Below are positions 59,826 to 64,000 of a stretch of DNA of 64,000 bases, one piece after another (positions within the stretch are counted from its first letter, which is position 1; every line of letters starts with the position of its first letter). Source of the stretch: Leptospira broomii serovar Hurstbridge str. 5399 (GTDB lineage: Bacteria; Spirochaetota; Leptospiria; Leptospirales; Leptospiraceae); the NCBI RefSeq assembly GCF_000243715.2, contig NZ_AHMO02000008.1:2393339-2457338 (forward strand). Direction: 5' to 3'. The notes below the pieces were generated by a model. That model saw only the letters and a program-made list of their open reading frames with translations, was not told the origin of the DNA and did no database searches. Made by a program: the position numbers and the translations under genes.

Positions 59826-60544
59826 AGAAAACTTTTATTAATTTTTTGCAATCCATCCAGGTTCCTAGATTTTACGCTTTTGCCAGGTCGATTCCTTACT
59901 CCAAAAAGACGCAATGGATCGTATTACTGCTGTTCCTGGGTTGGTTTGCGATCGTGGTAGTTCCCTTCTTTTTATCTTCCGCAAACGGAACTTGCAAGAG
60001 CGGAAGTTGCTGGTTCGGAACAGGGGTCATGTCGTATCCGGACGGAAACGAATATAAAGGAGAATTCCTTTTGCGAAAGGGTCATGGGAACGGAGAGTTT
60101 CGGAGCCAAAAGGGAGAGAGGTACTTTGGCGAATGGTCCTGGGGGAAGAAGAACGGTTACGGGATCTATTCGTATGCGAACGGGGATGTTTACGAGGGGC
60201 ATTTTTCGGCCAATGTTAAAGAAGGCTTCGGGGCTTTTAGCTGGAAGGGCGGCGTTAGGTACATCGGGCAGTGGGAAAAAGGAGAGCCGTCCGGTAAAGG
60301 GAAGTTGATCCTGAACGACGGGAAGCTGGTCTTAGACGGCGAGTATCGAAAGGGAGTCATCTATCAAGGAAAAGGAATGTACGTTTACGAGGATCAGACC
60401 AGGTATATTGGGGAATGGCAGGAGGGGAAGCGACACGGATTCGGGGTACTTCTGGACTCGGACGGATCGCTTATATACTCGGGTCTGTGGGAGAACGACC
60501 GACAATTGAAATCGGCACCTTCCAAAGGAAAAAGAACTTCCTAA
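59822..60544 (+). CDS. MORN-repeat membrane protein
   Basis: 240 aa. A basic N terminus and one helix (WIVLLLFLGWFAIVVVPFFL, residues 33-52) anchor it; the rest is about seven MORN repeats of 20-23 residues, for example SYPDGNEYKGEFLLRKGHGN, YFGEWSWGKKNGYGIYSY and YIGEWQEGKRHGFGVLLDSD. MORN repeats bind membranes or proteins and act as scaffolds. Orientation suggests a periplasmic repeat domain (Cys pair after the helix). It overlaps the TPR lipoprotein gene. Confidence 0.88.
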   Translation: MKKTFINFLQSIQVPRFYAFARSIPYSKKTQWIVLLLFLGWFAIVVVPFFLSSANGTCKSGSCWFGTGVMSYPDGNEYKGEFLLRKGHGNGEFRSQKGERYFGEWSWGKKNGYGIYSYANGDVYEGHFSANVKEGFGAFSWKGGVRYIGQWEKGEPSGKGKLILNDGKLVLDGEYRKGVIYQGKGMYVYEDQTRYIGEWQEGKRHGFGVLLDSDGSLIYSGLWENDRQLKSAPSKGKRTS

Positions 60545-60650
60545 CACTCGGGCCCGTTTTTTGAGCCAAAACAGGATTGACGAAAAACCAACCAAGGCAC
60601 TAACTCTCGCAAGTACGGGGAAACCCGGTACTTTAGGAGATTCCATTTTC

Positions 60651-61115
60651 ATGAAAGCGTTTTCCCGAATCCTTTTTTCCTCGATTCTTTTATTAACAAT
60701 TGTTAGCGGATGTAAGAAATCCTCAAGCGACGATCAATCCTCTCTCTTGGCTGTGGCATTGGCTCAAAACAAGGCATCTTGTATCGGAGCAACTGCTTTG
60801 ACTAAAGGTGGGGCCGCAGTGACTGGAGGGTCGACATCAGGAACATTTTATTATTACTATATTAGCACTGGTGGAACTACCGATACAGTTACTTTTAGTT
60901 CCACTCCTTCAGGAGCGACTGGAAACTCCTTGTCCATTGGTAAATCGAACATAACAATAAATGGGACTAATTATAATACCGTTTCGAATTTTGATGCATT
61001 TTCAGTGAACGCACCCTACTCGAATAGCTCCGTGACAACTAACGCAGGAAACTATAGATGCTTCGTTGTAGGCGTACCGAATGCGGGCACTTCCTATTCT
61101 TTATCTATTAACTAA
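60651..61115 (+). CDS. Small Ser/Thr/Gly-rich lipoprotein
   Basis: 154 aa from the ATG at 60651, preceded by AGGAGA; the upstream in-frame start at 60561 lacks a ribosome binding site. Signal sequence to LLTIVSGCKKSS, lipidated Cys21. The mature part is a low-complexity, beta-rich domain (STSGTFYYYYISTGGTTDTV) with two further Cys that may pair. Such Thr/Ser/Gly-rich sequences are typical of surface proteins. Base composition is lower in GC than neighbours. Function unknown. Confidence 0.7.
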   Translation: MKAFSRILFSSILLLTIVSGCKKSSSDDQSSLLAVALAQNKASCIGATALTKGGAAVTGGSTSGTFYYYYISTGGTTDTVTFSSTPSGATGNSLSIGKSNITINGTNYNTVSNFDAFSVNAPYSNSSVTTNAGNYRCFVVGVPNAGTSYSLSIN

Positions 61116-61137
61116 ACGTTAGTCACCTTTGTAAGAG

Positions 61138-61163
61138 AGCGGTGGGCTTATCTGCCGCTTTTT
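61138..61163 (+). terminator. Intrinsic terminator after the small lipoprotein gene
   Basis: AGCGG at 61138-61142 pairs with CCGCT at 61155-61159, followed by TTTTT at 61159-61163. It lies 23 nt after the stop codon and isolates the long gene that follows. Confidence 0.5.
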
Positions 61164-61331
61164 CTTCTCTTTCCTCTTCTTACCCCCTTAGTGATACTCC
61201 CTTCGGGTTATTCCTTTTTTGAGTCCAATGTGACAAAAGGGCGGCAGGCAGTTCTTTTTTTATGGACTGGATTCTAATTTCTTTCCAGGTTAGCTACTAA
61301 GACGCTATTTCAAGGCAATCCGGGTAGTTTG

Positions 61332-64000
61332 ATGAGAAAGAAAGAGAAATATTCCATTTTAAAATTTAAAAAGGGGCAAAAGTTTTTTTCCGCTTCGATT
61401 CTTTTCAGTTATCTTTGGGTTCTTCTTTTCCCACTTTCGATTCTCTACTCTCAACCGGTTAACGTCCCGAATTTCAACGCTCCTCAACTTTCGAATCAGA
61501 ACTTCAATCAATACGTGGACCTAGCGAATGAGTCCCATTCGATCGATGCTTGGAATACGATCGTTAACCAGGGATTCGGAGTTCTGAAAGGGACTTGGGA
61601 AAACTTGGCAAACCAAGAAATTGCGGCCTTAGAAGCAAACGTAAATACTCAGTACGCGAGTGATCCGGCCACGGCAGCCTATATCAATAAAATGATAGAA
61701 TCTCAGGCGAGCCAATCGGAACAGGCTTGGCTGACGCAGATCGAAACCCAGGTCGCGGACGATCAGAATTCGTTTTTGTTGAGCCTGCAAAATTCGAATC
61801 TTCCTTCCAATGCCGTCACGGATAGCAATTTCCAAGGTTCTCTTAATAAAGGACTGCAGAACTTTTCGGATTCTCTGACATCTTTACAACAAAACTATCA
61901 GAACCAACTGGCGTCCATCAACCAAACGGATGCACAATACCAACAGAATATCCAGCAGCTTCAAAATTACGAAAATGCGGTACGATCCAATATTCAAACG
62001 GCCGTGAATCAATTGGCGTCTTCTCTCCAGAATACAGCGCTATTTTATAATACCAACGCCGACGGTTCGGTGAACTGGTCCTCCATGAATCAATCCGGAA
62101 CGGATTTACAGACTTTGATCTCAAACTTGGATCAGGGACTTCAGAATGGAACCTCTCTGTCCACGCTTGCCTCCCAGATGACTGCATATCTACAGCAACA
62201 GGAGACCCAAGCCACGCAAAATTCCAATTATTGGACCCAACAATCCCTACCGCATTCATTAACAAATTCTAATTCAGCTGTTGGTTTTGCTGATTATCAA
62301 CTGAATAATTTCCAAGATGTAGTGAATTATGCGAATAGCGTACGATCTGCAAATTCTGCCATCAATGCAATTATGACCTATATAGATGGTGGAAAGAATT
62401 CTCAAGATGCTACTTTGCTGAGTTATTTGTATTCAACGTACGGCTATGATCCGACGAAGACTCAAATTGTTGGTATCAGCAGAGCTGATTTTGTAGGCAC
62501 TAGCACGGGATATAATAACAATTATACCCCTTTCCCTGTCACTCTTTGGCATTCCGGGGATGGTTTAAGCTATTCGACTTCTGGGTTAAATGCCTTTGAT
62601 TTTAGCGCGACCGGTCTTTGGGCGTTTGGAGTGTTCTTACCCGTTACTGCTTATTTTACTGAAGATAAACTCACTTATTCGATCGATTTTCAAATCAAAG
62701 ACCTTACAGCCGGCGCTAATGCACAGGCTTGGAACGGATTTGCATCTAACTTAAATTCCGAGCTTGGTACATGGAATACTCTTAGTCCTTCGATTAGTAA
62801 TTGGGAAGGACAAATGTCCGCGTACCAAGCGCAATATGCTGCTTGGCATGCACAGGCCGTTGCCTATGAGGCACAATTACAAACTTCGTACAGCGATGGA
62901 GTGGCAAATTTAGATACTCAGAAACAGAGTTGGCTTGCGAGTCTGAGTTCTCAAACTTCCACTTCCTCGGGCGAAACTCATCGAGGAGACGATGACGACG
63001 AGTCTAGACATGTTCAAATACAAATACCTAATATTTCAAATATCTCCTTACCTAATTCCAGCGCAGTACTGAATGCAGATACGACGGCGCCGAACGTAGA
63101 TACATCCAGCCTTAATAACGTACTAACCGTATTCCAGCAATCGTTGATTGGAGCAGGTAACGTAGCGTTAGAGAGCCGGCTGAACGAACAAGCGATAACA
63201 ACGAAACAAAATGCGGTAAACCAGATAGCCTCGTCACTTGGTAAGAACGCGGTTGTGGATAGCTACGGGAATATAACGTATACGACAGCAATCGAAGACG
63301 GCCACGCTAAATTGAAAGCAGGCGGAGATGCAACGAACTCAAGCGACTACGAAGCGACGAAAACGAACCAAAACGTTTATATAGGAGCTCCATCGACGAT
63401 TAAGATAGCGAGTGGAGGAAATCTATTCCAAAACTGGGATACGAACTCGGTTCTTACAGAGAATCGAACGAACGAAGATTCGTTTCATAAATCGTATAAT
63501 ACAGCAATCAAAACCTTAAACACGCAAATCAACTCGCTGAATGCACAAAACGCGAAGAACGATCTAGCCTTCCAAGCAGCGGCCCAATCGGCAGCAAGCT
63601 ATGCATCGGATGTACAAAGCTTAGCGAAGGCAATGCTGCAAGGCGGGACATTCGAGTCCTGGGCTAAAGGCCAGATCCAGGATAAGGTGAATGCTGCAAT
63701 GGCTACAGCGATTGCAAATGCAACCGGGATGAGCCCTGACATGGCAAGCCAACTCGTAAGCTGGTTTGAAAAGAAGCAGGCAGACAAGAAAGCAAAAGCA
63801 AAAGCTAGGACACAAGAGATCACGTCAGGACTCGTGACAGTAGCAAGTATAGCAGCGTCTTTTATAGCAGGCCCGGAGATGATGGCAGTAGGGCAGGCAG
63901 CATTGCAAGCAGTACAAGGCTACCAGAACGGAGGAATGGAAGGAGCGCTTGTAGGAGCGGCGAGTGGGGCAGCAACGGGGTATGCGAGACAGTTCGGAGT
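61332..64000 (+). CDS. Very long secreted protein, TIGR04388-like, 3'-truncated
   Basis: The frame opens at the ATG at 61332 and stays open to the window end (889 codons), so the protein is longer than 889 aa. An N-terminal signal or anchor segment (FFSASILFSYLWVLLFPLSI) is followed by an extracytoplasmic region rich in Gln, Asn, Ser and Ala with long coiled-coil-like stretches (SLQQNYQNQLASINQTDAQY), an acidic patch (RGDDDDES near residue 555), and, near the edge, Gly/Ala-rich segments (GALVGAASGAATGYA) like those preceding toxin domains in polymorphic toxins. Length, signal and composition match the Leptospira-specific TIGR04388 family by recollection; no computation was done. Codon usage shifts within the gene. 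Function and C-terminal domain are unknown. Confidence 0.8.
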   Translation, partial: MRKKEKYSILKFKKGQKFFSASILFSYLWVLLFPLSILYSQPVNVPNFNAPQLSNQNFNQYVDLANESHSIDAWNTIVNQGFGVLKGTWENLANQEIAALEANVNTQYASDPATAAYINKMIESQASQSEQAWLTQIETQVADDQNSFLLSLQNSNLPSNAVTDSNFQGSLNKGLQNFSDSLTSLQQNYQNQLASINQTDAQYQQNIQQLQNYENAVRSNIQTAVNQLASSLQNTALFYNTNADGSVNWSSMNQSGTDLQTLISNLDQGLQNGTSLSTLASQMTAYLQQQETQATQNSNYWTQQSLPHSLTNSNSAVGFADYQLNNFQDVVNYANSVRSANSAINAIMTYIDGGKNSQDATLLSYLYSTYGYDPTKTQIVGISRADFVGTSTGYNNNYTPFPVTLWHSGDGLSYSTSGLNAFDFSATGLWAFGVFLPVTAYFTEDKLTYSIDFQIKDLTAGANAQAWNGFASNLNSELGTWNTLSPSISNWEGQMSAYQAQYAAWHAQAVAYEAQLQTSYSDGVANLDTQKQSWLASLSSQTSTSSGETHRGDDDDESRHVQIQIPNISNISLPNSSAVLNADTTAPNVDTSSLNNVLTVFQQSLIGAGNVALESRLNEQAITTKQNAVNQIASSLGKNAVVDSYGNITYTTAIEDGHAKLKAGGDATNSSDYEATKTNQNVYIGAPSTIKIASGGNLFQNWDTNSVLTENRTNEDSFHKSYNTAIKTLNTQINSLNAQNAKNDLAFQAAAQSAASYASDVQSLAKAMLQGGTFESWAKGQIQDKVNAAMATAIANATGMSPDMASQLVSWFEKKQADKKAKAKARTQEITSGLVTVASIAASFIAGPEMMAVGQAALQAVQGYQNGGMEGALVGAASGAATGYARQFG

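Overview
The window is a stretch of a spirochaete chromosome, almost certainly Leptospira. The evidence is the many lipoproteins with loose spirochaetal lipoboxes, the PurL and IleS sequences, the genus-typical conserved exported proteins, and a very long secreted protein at the right edge that resembles the Leptospira-restricted TIGR04388 family. Base composition looks moderate by eye (mid-40s % GC, not computed), which would fit the 'intermediate' clade better than L. interrogans. No rRNA, tRNA or CRISPR array was seen.

Layout. 1-7 kb: a 5'-truncated AI-2E/PerM transporter, then a minus-strand acetate symporter pair (DUF485 protein plus ActP) and a three-gene minus-strand run (607-aa charged protein, a nitrilase-fold protein lacking catalytic residues, a polytopic membrane protein). 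7-14.5 kb: a STAS protein, a lipoprotein and the minus-strand cluster flavin reductase, purL, leucine-rich-repeat lipoprotein, ileS. 14.5-17.3 kb: an AT-rich, gene-poor segment with a DUF2622-like small protein and a methyltransferase, probably accessory. 17.3-23 kb: amidase, ankyrin protein, an orphan N6-adenine DNA methyltransferase, a MarR regulator and a MaoC hydratase.

23.3-35.3 kb is a tightly overlapping complex I operon in the order nuoA-B-C-D-E-F-H-J-K-L-M-N, followed 2 nt later by an SseB-domain gene. nuoG and nuoI, expected between F and H and between H and J, are absent from this locus. 35.4-41 kb: a histidine kinase/receiver pair, a DUF418 membrane protein, thiL, a YceI-like exported protein and a HTH regulator with candidate operator palindromes. 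41.6-46 kb: rplM-rpsI, a clear intrinsic terminator, alaS and yajQ. 46-54.5 kb: envelope and secreted proteins, including two related lipoproteins, an active/inactive M16 peptidase pair, an MBL-fold hydrolase, an O-methyltransferase-like protein and an N-acetylmuramoyl-L-alanine amidase.

54.5-56.7 kb is a mobile-element scar: an IS3-type transposase remnant with a lost catalytic Asp, a frameshifted gene remnant, and an AT-rich PI-PLC X-domain gene that looks acquired. 56.8-61.1 kb carries lipoproteins, TPR proteins, a Yip1-like membrane protein and a MORN-repeat protein. From 61.33 kb to the end runs an open reading frame of at least 889 codons for a secreted, Gln/Asn/Ser-rich, coiled-coil-like protein whose architecture and patchy codon usage suggest a rapidly diversifying, possibly polymorphic-toxin-like protein. 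It is the best candidate for undescribed biology here, together with the complex I operon lacking two core subunit genes.
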